From Cucumis sativus (taxonomy: Eukaryota > Streptophyta > Magnoliopsida > Cucurbitales > Cucurbitaceae), in NCBI RefSeq assembly GCF_000004075.3, contig NC_026655.2, forward strand, positions 186,001 to 250,000: a stretch of DNA of 64,000 nt. The letters run 5' to 3'. The notes beneath the pieces are model-generated. The model searched no databases and was not told the DNA's origin. It worked only from the letters and a program-made list of their open reading frames with translations. A program made the translations under genes and the position numbers. Shown here in pieces: positions 25,301 to 37,126 of the stretch (within the stretch, counting starts at the first letter, position 1; each line of letters opens with the position of its first letter).

Positions 25301-28300
25301 TGTAAGTTCCAAAAGAAAAACTTTATTCTTTGAAGTTTAAAAAATAGTTCTTATTTTAGCAAAACAACCTCTCATTGAAAAAACATGAAAGAATACAAAG
25401 GCATAAAGAAAACCAACCTACCAAAATACCCCTTCTATAGAAGGAATTCCAACTAATTAAAAAATGTTACCAATAGAATAGTTACAAAAGGTTTTCAATA
25501 TCAAAAGCCAAAGGGACACATGATATCTAACGAGAGACCAAATCTCGCTGTAATTCCTTTCCCTACCCCAAAATATCTCAAATCACAGTACACACCCATG
25601 CAAGCCAAAAAAACCGACCTTTCTCTCTGAAAGGCGGATGGAGGAGGAACTCCTCGATCGTTGCTCGAACACTCCTTTGGCCAACATAGCTAATTCCAAA
25701 CTTCTGGAGAAACAAACACGACACATCCTGCACATACTGACAGTCTCAAAATAGATTATCAAGGTTTTCCTCTGCGATCCAACAAAGCAGACAGCAAAAA
25801 GGCCCAACAAGCAAAGTCCTCCTATCAAGCCTATCGAGGTGTTCACCTGACCAAGCAAGACTTGCCAAACAAAGAACCTTTCTTAGGAACCTTCATGGAA
25901 AAGTAGATTCAGAGAGGAAGAGAGGGTTTCAAACATAAAATGGGTGAAAGAATAATTTCCAAACAAGCTTAGAAAGTAGCAGATATGGTGGGATGGGAAG
26001 AGGGTATACGTGTAAGCTTGTGTTTGGATCAAGTACACATATTGGGGGAAGAAGGGAAACTAATTTCCAGTGGTGTCTTGCCAGAGTTGGAGAAAGGAGA
26101 AGAATGAAAAAAAGGGGAAAGATCTACCTCAGCTTAGTCCAATCATTAAATATCTATAAAATATTAATACATGTTAACATCTCATTCAAAACTTCCACAT
26201 CACCATAGTCTAATAAGAAAGATGATTATCACACTAGTATTTGTGTTAAGACAACTAACAGTCAAATGAGATCAACTACCCATGGATGGACAAAATCACT
26301 TTGGAGTGTAAATTTCCAAGACTGGTTAGGATTGCACTCAATCCAAATGGGTTAGTTTTAGATCATTGGGACTCTTCTACCAGCTTTTGGTCCATTTATT
26401 TTGGAAGATTGTTTAATGATCAGGAAATAATAGACTTTCAGTCCTTGTTATTTCAGATCTCATCCTCACAGCCAGCCTCCTTTCCGGATAGAAGATTTTG
26501 GCCCCTTGAAACCTCAAGTTCTTTCTCGGTAAAATAATTGATTAAGCATCTTTCGACTTCTTCTCCTTCGAAAAGCTCTTTGTACAAAAGGTTTGGGCAA
26601 TCTAATAGTCCAAGAACGGTAAATATCTCCATCTGGATTATGCTGTTTGGAAAATTAAACTGTGCTTCAATACTTCAAAGTAAACTTCCCTCCCATGTCC
26701 TCTCACCTTATGCCTGCCCCCTTTGTGTTGGTAACATAGAAAATATTCAGCAGCTTTTATTTGACTATCTTTGCATCTAAATGTTGGTTCTGTCTTCTCC
26801 AAGCATTCAATATTTGTTGGGCTTTTGATGATGATTTTAAGAACAATGTGACTCAAGTTCTTGTCGGTCCAGCCTTGAAGAAGAAGACAGCTGATTTATT
26901 GTGGGTAAAGGCTGTAAAAGCCCTCTTAGTTGAAATCTGGTTTGAAAGAAACCAAAGAGTTTTCCATGATAAACCATCAACTTGGATGGAACGTTTTGAT
27001 TCTGCTCATTTGAATGCATCTTCATGGTGTTAGATCCAAATATTTTCAGGATTACTCTTCGCAGGAGATTGTGTTAAATTGGCAAGCCTTTACAGCCTCT
27101 CCACCTTGAAGTCCTTGATCATCAGGACTTCCGGATCAGCCCTCTGCTTCAAACAGTTTTTTGCTCATCAAGGCTTATTTTTCTTATTCTTCTTTGTTCT
27201 CAACTTGCTGCCTATGATTTATGATTTTGTCTTGGACAGATTATTTTATCATTTTGTTTGGCCTTGTATTTGTAGCATTTTGTTTTGATCTTGTATTGTC
27301 GCTTTTTCGATGTGATAAGGGCGCTAAAGGGATATCACCTTAGTTGAGATGGCCCGAGTGTGCCTGCTGATCCTCCCTTCCCCTAATCGCTCTTTGTATA
27401 ACCCTCGTGTAAATTAAACTTTGTCTCTTTATTTTTCAATATTAATAATAGTGAGACTCGTATCCTTAAAAAAAAAGTTCTTTCAAAACTACAAGGACCA
27501 AATACACATCAAACTAGAACCTTAAGGACCAAAAATATGGTTTCCTTTCTGCTAAAAAATTACCATATTCTTTAAATACATAAAATAAATGGGTAATGCA
27601 ATTTACTTGCACCTTCGCAATTATTAATTCTTTGTTGAAAAACTGGTATGTTTATATATAATCATAGAGATTCCCGTTGAAAAATTAAATAGTTTAAAAT
27701 TTAATTATATCTATTAAAATACACTAATCTGTTGTAGAAAAGATGATGCTTTGATTTTTTTTAAAATGAAGGATAGAAATATGAAAAATACAAAAGTCAA
27801 AGTTACAGATCACAAATGTAAAGTTTATCACAAAGTTCTATGACAACCATATTAATTTTATTCCAACCTAAAAAATAAATGAAAAAAACAAAAATAACAA
27901 TATCAATGAATAGTTGAACGGTCTATAAAACAGAACTTGTTCAAGAAAGGTCGTAACAATATAATACATATAAATGAATATATAAAAGAACAGTAAAACA
28001 AGATTTTTAAGAAAATATTAATAATGATTTAATTCAAGAATCTAAATAATAATGAAAGCAATTTAAATGAAGTAAAACATAAAAATAGAAAAATGAAGAG
28101 AGAGGGTTTCTCACCCACTTTTGATATAGATATAAATACCTTGATGAGCCGATTCTTATGATAAACATTGAATCCTTGAACATCTATATGATGCTTTGCA
28201 TCCTTCACAAACCCAATGGTCACAACAGCAACCATCTGATAACAACATCTGCAAGCAGTTAGCATAATTGAGCATAGCAAACATGAACGCTCAAAAAAGG

Positions 28301-31300
28301 AAACATCATCACGAGTATTACATTTGTATCTTTGCCAACTGTCCCGGCCCCATCAGCACCTGGCTGAGGTCTGTAAGTGACCTCTTGAGATATCATCATA
28401 TCATTCACTATATTATGGTGTTCTACATCTCTCCCACGAAGAATGATGCGAAAACAAGGAGGGAGCCTCAAATAAAGAATCGAAGCATAACTCTGAAGAT
28501 TTAAAATTAACATATTTAGTTAATCTCAGCAAGTCCAAAAAATAATGCTCTGCGGTATTAGCTTTGAATAATACAGAGTTCAAACATTTATATTTTCAAT
28601 GTTTTCTCTTCTCCTTTAAAAGATGAACTCCAAATGCATCATTTTAAATTCCTGGATTTCAAATTAGTGAAGACTACTACAGAATGTTGCAAAGAAATAG
28701 AAGTTATAACAACATAGGCAATCATTCAAGCTAAAACAGAACATCTGATCGTTAATCAGATAAAGCATTACCCTCAAGGAATGCCGATAAGTCAAGAAGT
28801 GCCTAGAGTTGGGAAATTTTTTTGCCATTTGTATACTTTTCTCATCTCTGTTGACGCCTCGGATTTGGATGTCCTATCAAAATATTGGTTCCAAGTGTGA
28901 AGAAACTAACAAAACATATATGGTAATAGAAAAACTAGCATATATACGTAGTATATACATGTGGGTCCGTATCAAAATCCAGTTCCAACTGTCCCTGGTC
29001 ATCTTCCCAGAGGTTATATATTATAATGCGAGTCCCATGATCTTTCATCATGTAAAACTGAAAAGCATGCCAAGTAACATAATCAGTTAAGTCAGACACA
29101 CGAGGTTAAGCTTAATACTAGCCTTCTATGCCAAGCAACTTTTTCATCATTTATCGCATATTAAGTCCTTGTAAATCCCTTGGTTTGTAGGGAAGCATTT
29201 TAAATCCATCACCACAAGAAAATCCTCCAGCACTATGCAAAAATGGAACCCTAGCTCATCTTCCATTGAGAGAAAATGGCCACAATGAACAGGAAAAATC
29301 TTCAAACAAATACCACTCCATGCAAGAATTCAGTTTGCTTAATGAAGCTACTAAGAAATTGAAAAATATAAAATGGATACTGATAATTTTATACATTGGA
29401 GTATTTAGGGTATTTTTAGGAGATATTATTATAATATTATTCTGCCAATTCTTTTTTAAGTATACTCCTCATTTAGTATATTTAGCCTTGTAAGCTTGCT
29501 AAATGATCAATGAAATAGAGATTCATTCCATAAAAACAACATTGTATAATATATTGATTTGGTCCAACGGAGGAGAATGCGGGCACCAAAGATGGATTTT
29601 AAGAAGTGGATCTAGGATGGTCTAGGCGCACAATTTGAATAGAGGCTAATGAGGGGTCGGATCTACACATGGGTTTGCTTTCGTCGATAACCGTTGATGG
29701 CTAGTCAAATCGACAGAGGCAGAGGTCAAACAAGGTTGTGGTGGCTAGGGTTCAATGAGATAAAACCTAAAACGTAATGCTCCTATACCATGATAATTTT
29801 ATATAATATACTGAATAAATCAAAGTGTACATAATAATCTGTTACATTGGTGAATAAATAGAGACCAAAATACTAATAAAGGAAAAGTACAATATGGAAA
29901 ATATTAAATAGGAATAAACCCAATAAACCTTAATTTCCTTTAACAGATACAATGACATTGTCCCAAATGAACATTATAGCATCACCTGACGAAGAAGCTC
30001 AGCTTCATTGGCAAACGGAGACCACTGAACAACTGTATCCACATTTTTGTTCCAATCATTGAGAGAAGATCGCACTATTTTGACCCATTCACCTCCCTTC
30101 CTTTCATAGTCAAGCTTGTATTACAATTCAAGTAGCAAGCTATCAGCAGGAGCATAAACCTCAAAATACGTAACTTCTTTTACATGGCACAAAATGTAAC
30201 AGAAAATTAATTTAATAAATAAAAGGAAGACGACAAACAATGGCCACTTCAATAGAGAAAGACGCCTCCAAAAGAAATTTAGTACTTATTGGGCATCTAA
30301 AATTTGGAGATTACAGCTGTTAACTACAATAATAGCAAGTTACCATGGAAAAAGAAAACAGTTCCCCCATTTTGTCTTCTCTTATTGGGTGTTTTTGGCC
30401 GTTTTGTTTGTAATCACTATTTTTTGTTTTAATTTATTCCATTGTATTTTGAGCTTTAGTCTCTCTTCATTCTTTTTATTTTATCAATGAAAACTCTCGT
30501 TTCCTTTTCAAAAAACAAATTTGCCCCATTTAGTAAGTATGATATGATTTAAGCTCACTCATTGCTCAATGGAAGACCTTTTTGTAATTCCATTATATAA
30601 ATGAAATTGTTACTGTTTCCTACTAAAAGAAGAACACAGGTCTTTAATATAAACATCCGAACAGGGGAAAAAATGAAGCATTTCCAAATCAACCCCTACA
30701 CAGTAAATTGCGGAGGCATAGACATATAATCAATAGCATTCCATTTATTCAAGATTTCTTTAAATAGAATATCAGCTCATTGGCCATCAAACACTCCATA
30801 GCTGAAGCAAAAACCTGCCGAAGATGGTGAAGGGAAGGCAAGGAGAGAGTCAGACTCTACACCAGGGGAACAATTCTCGGCTACAAGAGGTCAAAGTCGA
30901 ACCAGTACCCAAACACTTCTTTACTCCAGATCAAGGGTGTTAATTCTAAGAATGAGGTTTCTTGGTACCAAGGGAAAGGATTGGCATATATTTACAAGGC
31001 TAAAGTGAAGAAAAGCGAATGCTATTATCGTTGCATTTGGGACAAAGTAGCAAGACCTCATGGTAACAGTGACATCACTAGAGCAAAGTTCAAGCCTAAT
31101 CTCCCACCAAAGTCCATGGGTGACAGGGTCAAAGTATTCATGTACCCCAGTAACATTTGAGCCTGGAGAACCAGATTGAAACAAGTGTTTGCTACATGAA
31201 GGGATTTATATTTTTATTATATTTTGTGAGCTAAGATAGAAGCATTTTATGTTTATGAGCTGAGTCATTTTTTGCTGTTTAGGTAATGTTTAACACCTGA

Positions 31301-34300
31301 GCAGTTAAAACAGAATTTAAATAGAATATCAGATTCTCCATTCTTTCCCATCTCGTAATGTATAGAATAGAAACATCCTTTCCGGACATAGGCATACATA
31401 GATATATGACATAATTAACTGAAATGAAGGTTACTAAATAAAATAGAAACATATTAATGTCCTTACCATTGGAACTACGATATCTTCCTTTCCGGTGCTT
31501 CTCAAAAATGTATAGGATAGCAATCCAATGCTCTGTGTGCCACTGCCCAGAGAGTTCAATCAGTAAATTGTAGAAGATTTGGTAAGAAAAAGTTGAACAA
31601 ATGGTCTGTTTTCAAACTCAGACATATTTTACCATAACCACCTTCCCTATAATGAAATAAACAAATGAACAAAGCAGACCTTTTCCCATATTGTCCACAA
31701 CAACGTGAGAATACAATTACATCTGCTCCAAGTCTCATGGTGCTAGTCTTAAAACCATTACCATCTGTCAAGATATGAAATAAAAATGCTGTCAAAAAAG
31801 ATATTAAAAACTACAAGATGAGACCTATAATTCATAGAGGCACGTTACATTGTCCAATAGTGTCTGCTAATTTGGTTTTTTCTGAATAACCCAATGACAT
31901 ACAGTGACGCATTTTTTCTGGGCTCATCCCACCACCATTATCTGCAATACATTCAAATACATATAATCTCCAATATACACCCAAATAAGAGTGACATTGC
32001 AACAAAAATTTACACCTAAAGCGATGTTTCTATAAGCTATTCATGCCCTTCCCACACAAGGACAACAAAAATTAAATTTTCACTACCAACTTACCACAGG
32101 ACGCAGAAAGGGGAAATGAGATCATTTCACAGCCCAAAAGAACAAAAAATACTCCCAATTGGGAAAGGCTGGCATAAGCCACAATGTGAAGACACAAAGG
32201 TCTCCATGAAAACACACTGCAACGTATAGTCTTAAATATTACGTAAATACAAGAATCCCCTGATGTACACAGGACTAGGTCACTAGAACAACATATTGGG
32301 CTTGGAGACTTCCGAATGTCTTCGCACTTGTACAAAACTATTGGTTGTTGCCCGATGATGAAGGTTCCACTCACCATCAAGACACAGTACTCTTATCAAA
32401 GAATACAAGGGGACTACCTCACAAAGCACACAAGGACATAAAAAAAACAAAGACCACAAAAAAGGGGACTGCCTCAACATAATGGGTTTTCAACCATGCA
32501 ATATAGTGCCTAAAGATTAATTACAAGAAGTCTTTAAAATTGAAACCCAAAAAGAGACGTGAAAATGAACAAGGGACCAAACTTCACTAGAATATCTTTT
32601 CATCCATCTAAACACCCAACTATTCCGCACCCCTTACTAACCTATAAGATCACACACACCTCAGCATGCCAAAAAAAGTTACCCTTCTTTAAAAGAGGCA
32701 GATGGAAGAGGAACTCCACAACCTAGTATCCTTGTGTCGAGCATGGATGATGCCAAATGTCCGAAACAAATAGTTTCAAATAGAATTAGCAAACTCAAAA
32801 CGCCAAAAAATATGGTCCGTGTCTCTCTGCCTTCAGAGTCCAACTAAAAAGGGTAACTTCCTCGTGTCCATTTAAAGCTTGCAAAGTAAAAAACCTCACT
32901 TTTTTAGAGATCTTAGTCCTTCAAAGCATCAACAAGACTAACTCGCCTAAGGGAGAAGGGTCGATCAAATTACAGAAGTGTCGTGAAAAAAGAATGGATA
33001 ACAAATTTCTCTACGACTTGAGTCACTTTGGAAGGCATTGAGAAGAGTGACATCATTAGGATAGGCAAGCTTAACAAGGCTGAGTTGATAATAGTTAATC
33101 AACCACCTTTAGATATGAATGTGTACCTCCACTTTAGAAGTCTTCTCCTCCACCTTTTCAAGAATAGGCTGCCAAAAGGACGTATTTGGGTTTCCATGGC
33201 AGGGGAGACCAAAATGCATTTTTGGCGCATTGAGCCAAATGCCTACAGTAACAAGAGTGCCTTCATTTCCAATAAGGTCCCTTATCAACATTTTCAAGAA
33301 ACTATAACACTATTCCGATGAAAAAAACTTTCATTGAAAAAAATGAAATAAAACATGGGCATAAAAAACCAAGCCCACAAAAAGGGGAACTCCCCCTCCT
33401 TTTATAGTCCTTTTCTTGATAATGAAGAGAGAGAGAGAGAGAGAACAAAAAAGCAAAAAACAACAAGAGGTTCCCAAAAAAAATTGATCTAAATTTGACA
33501 TCCAAGCCAAACCTAACTAGGGAAAAAAGAGAAAACTATTGTTGGAGAGAGAGTCGGTATTCCACTTTTCTACCTACTTTCTTGTTGGTGGTGTTGGTTT
33601 TTTTCTGCCAATGTACACACAGTTCAAGTGCTTTTCTTCCCCCACTACCTATAGACAAATGGAAGGGAAGAAAAACAAAAAGTAGGCCTGACTAAGACTA
33701 TTGGAATCGTTACTCTATTTTCTTTTAAACGAGTAACCATTAAAGATTCAAAATTCAAATAAGAAAAATCTCGCAATCAAGCTGAATACCTTCAATTAAT
33801 AACATTTTGGTCCTGTCTTTCTTATTCACAAGCATGTCTATATTAACATGAGTAGCTCCACTCGAAACCTTCCATCAAAAGATGGGGAAAATGTTAGCAG
33901 AAATGATTTTGTATAAAAAGTAATGAGAAGGACAAACGAGGTACCTCATCTAACGAGTTGTCCAATAACTCAGCAAAAGCTGCATGTATAAATCAAACAT
34001 ATTAAAATCCACGTAAAACGAAAATCATTGCACACTGTATCAAAATTATAACCACGTGAGACTTTAAGAAACCATTTCTGTGTCGGTCATTCTTACCTCC
34101 AAGAGCCCACTTATGACTGGTCGCATTAGAATGTAGAAACTTAGGATGAACCCTAACATGGTCCATGCCACCTACAAATATTTAGAGAACAATATAATGT
34201 AGGTTAAGCATGAGAGAAAAAAACAATCCAAGTTAATTACCCCCAGAAAATTGGGAGATAGATTAAGTTGTCAAGAAACTTTTGCAACACCTCGTGCCAA

Positions 34301-37084
34301 ATTAGACTAACGTCCCTTTATGCTATTGGGGGAAGAAAATAAGGAATGAACCTACTGTCTTCTCTTTTATTTCTTTTTTTAATTTTTTTTCTTCAACAGT
34401 AAATTCTATAAATATAATGGTGAATAAAACATGCAGGATAAACAATAATGAATGGACAAAGAAACAGATTTGCAGAGTTTAAGTTTATGTTTCTTTAATT
34501 TTTGTTTGTAGAAATGAACTTTACCTTTTCTTCTTAGATTAACATATACTTGGTTTGGGATTTAAATTTGGGTCCAACATAAAAGGTTGGACAATTTTCA
34601 CTTAAAAACATTTCCCAAGTGTGTCTAGGAAGTGGCCCAGGCAATTCTCCACATGTCTAAAACTAAAAATAAACTAATGAAAATAGGACACAGAAATCTA
34701 CATGTCGAACACATGTTCGGAATGTGACGACACAGATACTCGTCTTTTTTTTTATAAGAACACAGATACTCTCCTAAAATGGAGTGTCTATGCTTCATAG
34801 TTACAAGTACAACCATGTTCTAAAAAGCCCATTACGGGACGCGCCTAGGCCAATGACACAGCTTTAGCACCTCACCTCAAAGAATCAAGGCTCCTTTCAT
34901 GAAGCATGTGCCTTGAGTCTAAATTCCTACTAAAAAGTATATTTAAATAATCATAATAGAAAAACTGGAAAATTAAGAACCTCTAATTTTTAAGGAAGAG
35001 ACTTGCGATTACTATTTAAAACTTTTCTTTTTCCTACAATCTTCAATAAAAGCTCTGTTTTTCTTAAAGTTTTCAAATGAACAATCATAAAAAATTTAGA
35101 GATTTTATCCAGCAAATAAATATCATAATCCTGGATAAAAATAGAAAATAATCTCCCACAAAGAAATTTGAGGTAGCTAGAATCCAAACACAATTCTTTT
35201 TTTGGTTAGTTTTGTAGAAAGTAAGTAAAACCAGGATCTATATACACCCCAGTTGGTGCTACTTTAATTACGTTAGTTTAATTTCTAGCTTATTCCTTCG
35301 GACTCAGCAATATGAATAATTGACTTCTCTTTTAATGGAGGCTTGTATTCTTTGGTATTGTTTCTAAAAAGATAACAAAACTTTTCACTGATGTAATGAA
35401 AAGAGACTATTGCTCATAGAGATCTTAGAGAATGAAGAGTCAGCAATCTCAACTAGGTTGACACAACCTTAACATAGCGGCCTCATCGTATCCCAATACA
35501 AAATACATCTGAATATCAAAATTCATAGTGCAATACATCATAAAGCCTTAAACCCCATGATTTATTGTAAATTCTTGGTAGGATTCCAGGAGAACAAGAA
35601 CCTAACAAGTAACCAAACCTCCTCCCAAGATCTCCCCAAATCCCTGAAATTCTATTGTTTTTCTCACCTGACACAAAAAATTTGGCCGCAATCACAAAAG
35701 GGCAGATGCAGAAAGAAAGACCATCCCCCCCCCCAACTTTTCAAACCTATCTACAGATTGCCCCCTTACAAGCTAATCTCTTAACTAAATCTGTGCTATT
35801 TTTTATGAAAACAACTTTCATTGAGAAAAAAGGGACATACAAGGACCTACAAACAAAAACCAGCCCAACAAAACAACCCCATTGAAAAAAGGGGACCAAC
35901 TAAGTAAAATATTGCCTGTGGAATAGTTACAAAAGTTCTTCGAAATTGAAGCAACAAGCACGTGAAATCTAACCAAAGACCAAATCTCACTATGTCCTCA
36001 TCCCCAAATCGAACCAAAGACCAAATATCTTGACTAAATCTATCCTATTAGCTTCAGAGTGTAATAACATCATTGTCTATCAATTCAAAAAGATAAACGA
36101 CAGGGAGCTATATCTATCCTATAAGCAATTGAGTGTAGCATCATTGTTTATCAATTCAGAAAGATAACACCACCAAGCCATTAATCCAAAAAGACAACAC
36201 CATCACCAACATCTAAAAATTCAACAAGATAACTATAATTTCAGTTTTTGGGATGAATTTCCATTAGGTTTAGAGCTAATAAACAGTCACGCTTTTGACT
36301 AAGCTTTTACCAATGTCAATGTGAACATTTTAGTTCTCTTTCAATGGAGGTCACTTTAGTCTTTGAATATATTTCTCAACTTTAATGGAATACGCAAATT
36401 TTGTTTTCCAGTTTCCCTCCTTCGGAAAATAAGAAAAAATTCTTGCCATATGCTTTGACATAGACTTCGGAATTTTGTGAAGTATAAACTTATCAGCAAA
36501 AAAAATAAAACTAAATAAATTCGGTCATGGACGTTCCTGACAAATGGGATAAATCATATGGAAATGGCATCCGAGTTCATAAACTTTTAGCAAATTTCAT
36601 CACTCGGAACTCAAAGTGAAAATGCATGGTACTAAGACATACCCGATGTTGACTCCCAGTTACTGCAAGGAGCTCCTTCATAATCACCCGCCTTCCAAAA
36701 CTGTTTGCAGGCAGAACCATTTGCTTTCGAAGTTCCCGTCTCCTGTACAGTGCCCGCCTCAGCTGACGGGGGCAGAATAACCGCCATGGAATGCTTTTCG
36801 TCCAGCGACGCGGGCGCAAGAAAACCTAGAGGTTTAACAACTTCCAACTCGTTCAGCCTCCTCTTCTTCGAAGGCCCTCCATCCACGTCGTTTGGGGGCA
36901 CAACGCTTCTCGTATCTACTCCTAAAATTCCATCGACCACTTCCTGCTCTGAATCTTCCGAATCCGACTCACTGTCGCTACTGAGTTCAATAAACGTGGG
37001 AGACGAATTTGATGCCTCGTGATTGTTGCTGGTTCGTTGCAAGGGTAAAGGTTCAATAAGTTCCTGCTTAACACTAGTTTCCAT
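22308..37084 (-). CDS. MORC: MORC-family GHKL ATPase (plant MORC4/7-like)
   Basis: Microrchidia ATPases compact chromatin and silence transposons, in plants partly with the RNA-directed DNA methylation machinery. Twenty exons on the minus strand: 37084-36643, 34171-34097, 33979-33945, 33868-33790, 31941-31849, 31764-31680, 31542-31467, 30114-29986, 29057-28959, 28873-28772, 28492-28322, 28235-28140, 24783-24732, 24609-24498, 24418-24345, 24081-23690, 23114-23020, 22934-22859, 22604-22482 and 22367-22308; 821 aa. N-terminus: a possible SUMO-interacting stretch ([11 protein letters not shown], about 31-41) and a basic nuclear signal (PSKKRRLNE, 71-79). The GHKL ATPase has [12 protein letters not shown] (173-184), DNGGGM (211-216) and [15 protein letters not shown] (240-254). 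The transducer/S5-like half follows, then [13 protein letters not shown], a low-complexity linker and a coiled coil (about 710-820). An in-frame ATG at 37126 would add 14 residues; 37084 is preferred because METSVKQEL looks like the family start. Confidence 0.93.
22386..22408. repeat. (GA)n microsatellite in MORC last intron
   Basis: About eleven GA units. On the gene strand they form a (CT)n pyrimidine tract ending 19 bases before the last exon's acceptor, so length changes could affect splicing of that exon. Confidence 0.9.
25365..25880 (-). mobile_element. LINE fragment, zf-RVT region and 3' end
   Basis: Lies in MORC intron 13 (24784-28139). Read on the minus strand, shifted frames give pieces such as [20 protein letters not shown] and FLLHPPF-like sequence that fit the C-terminal zf-RVT region of an L1-type element, followed by the 3' UTR motif shared with the other copies. 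There are several frameshifts and it is inactive. The same coding piece recurs at about 32640-32760. Confidence 0.65.
26270..27475 (+). mobile_element. 5'-truncated LINE, zf-RVT C-terminus with poly-A tail
   Basis: Inserted antisense in MORC intron 13. Three overlapping frames together read as the C-terminal part of a LINE ORF2: [13 protein letters not shown] and DRRFWPLE, then [20 protein letters not shown] (zf-RVT zinc knuckle with CPLC), then [20 protein letters not shown] non-coding 3' UTR ends in A-rich sequence near 27470. Frameshifts and stops at about 26537 and 26780 make it a dead copy. Confidence 0.8.
29791..29945 (-). repeat. Candidate short LTR with degenerate primer-binding site
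   Basis: A 155-base segment has TG...CA ends on both strands (tgataatttt ... tttaaca). On the minus strand it is followed two to three bases later by TGGTATAGGAGC, close to the initiator-Met tRNA primer-binding site of copia-type elements (TGGTATCAGAGC). I see no matching second LTR, so this is tentative. Confidence 0.3.
30380..30520 (+). mobile_element. LINE 3' tail fragment
   Basis: Reads ttgtttgtaatcac ... tttattttatcaatgaaaac and ends in an A-rich stretch. The tail wording (ttttatcaatgaaaactctcg) is the plus-strand counterpart of the 3' ends of the minus-oriented LINE copies nearby. It is in a MORC intron and antisense to the gene. Confidence 0.5.
30759..31332 (+). pseudogene. Processed pseudogene of ribosomal protein eL33 (RPL35A)
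   Basis: An intronless copy of the large-subunit ribosomal protein eL33 coding region runs from ATG at 30824 to TGA at 31160, within MORC intron 7 and antisense to MORC. The start MVKGRQGE is intact. Then a 2-base deletion shifts the frame. Downstream the eL33 frame reads on, with [31 protein letters not shown] and [15 protein letters not shown], and covers all 112 codons without a premature stop in its own frame. The 17-base sequence tttaaatagaatatcag occurs perfectly at 30759-30775 and 31316-31332, as expected of a target-site duplication from LINE-driven retroposition. About 48 bases of 5' leader and 155 bases of 3' sequence came along. The product would be truncated and out of frame. Confidence 0.9.
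32415..33300 (-). mobile_element. Degenerate LINE fragment (RT end, zf-RVT region, 3' UTR)
   Basis: Lies in MORC intron 4 (31942-33789). On the minus strand, [21 protein letters not shown] at 33100-33240 is the C-terminal region of a LINE reverse transcriptase. Sequence at 32640-32760 matches the zf-RVT segment of the copy at 25600-25680 (gccaaaaaaa ... aggcagatgg, agaggaactcc). The 3' UTR motif lies at 32420-32480. It is frameshifted and internally deleted. Confidence 0.65.
33310..33400 (-). mobile_element. LINE 3'-end fragment
   Basis: Another copy of the family 3' end (aactttcattgaaaaaa, catgggcat, aaccaagcccac, aaaaggggaac) abuts the 5' side of the preceding fragment, which suggests insertion of one copy beside another. 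Confidence 0.55.
35800..36010 (-). mobile_element. LINE 3'-end fragment
   Basis: Lies in MORC intron 1. It carries acaactttcattgagaaaaa, aaccagccc, ggggaccaactaagt, atagttacaaaag and accaaatctcac in the same order as the copy at 25365-25560. It is reverse oriented, i.e. on the same strand as MORC. Confidence 0.6.
36038..36180. repeat. Diverged ~74-bp tandem duplication
   Basis: atctatcctat ... tatcaattcaaaaagataa is followed 74 bases later by a second, diverged copy (atctatcctataagcaattg ... tatcaattcagaaagataac). It is in MORC intron 1. Confidence 0.7.
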
Positions 37085-37126
37085 GGGTGCGTGCAGAGTA
37101 AGATAGAACAAGGCCGATGCCTTCAC

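Noticed and set aside
33028-33321. 97-codon open frame (plus)
   Set aside because: It overlaps the reverse-transcriptase remnant on the opposite strand, which explains the open frame.
37085-37126. Upstream in-frame ATG of MORC at 37126
   Set aside because: It would add a hydrophobic 14-residue extension; the internal METSVKQEL start fits the family better. Kept as an alternative.
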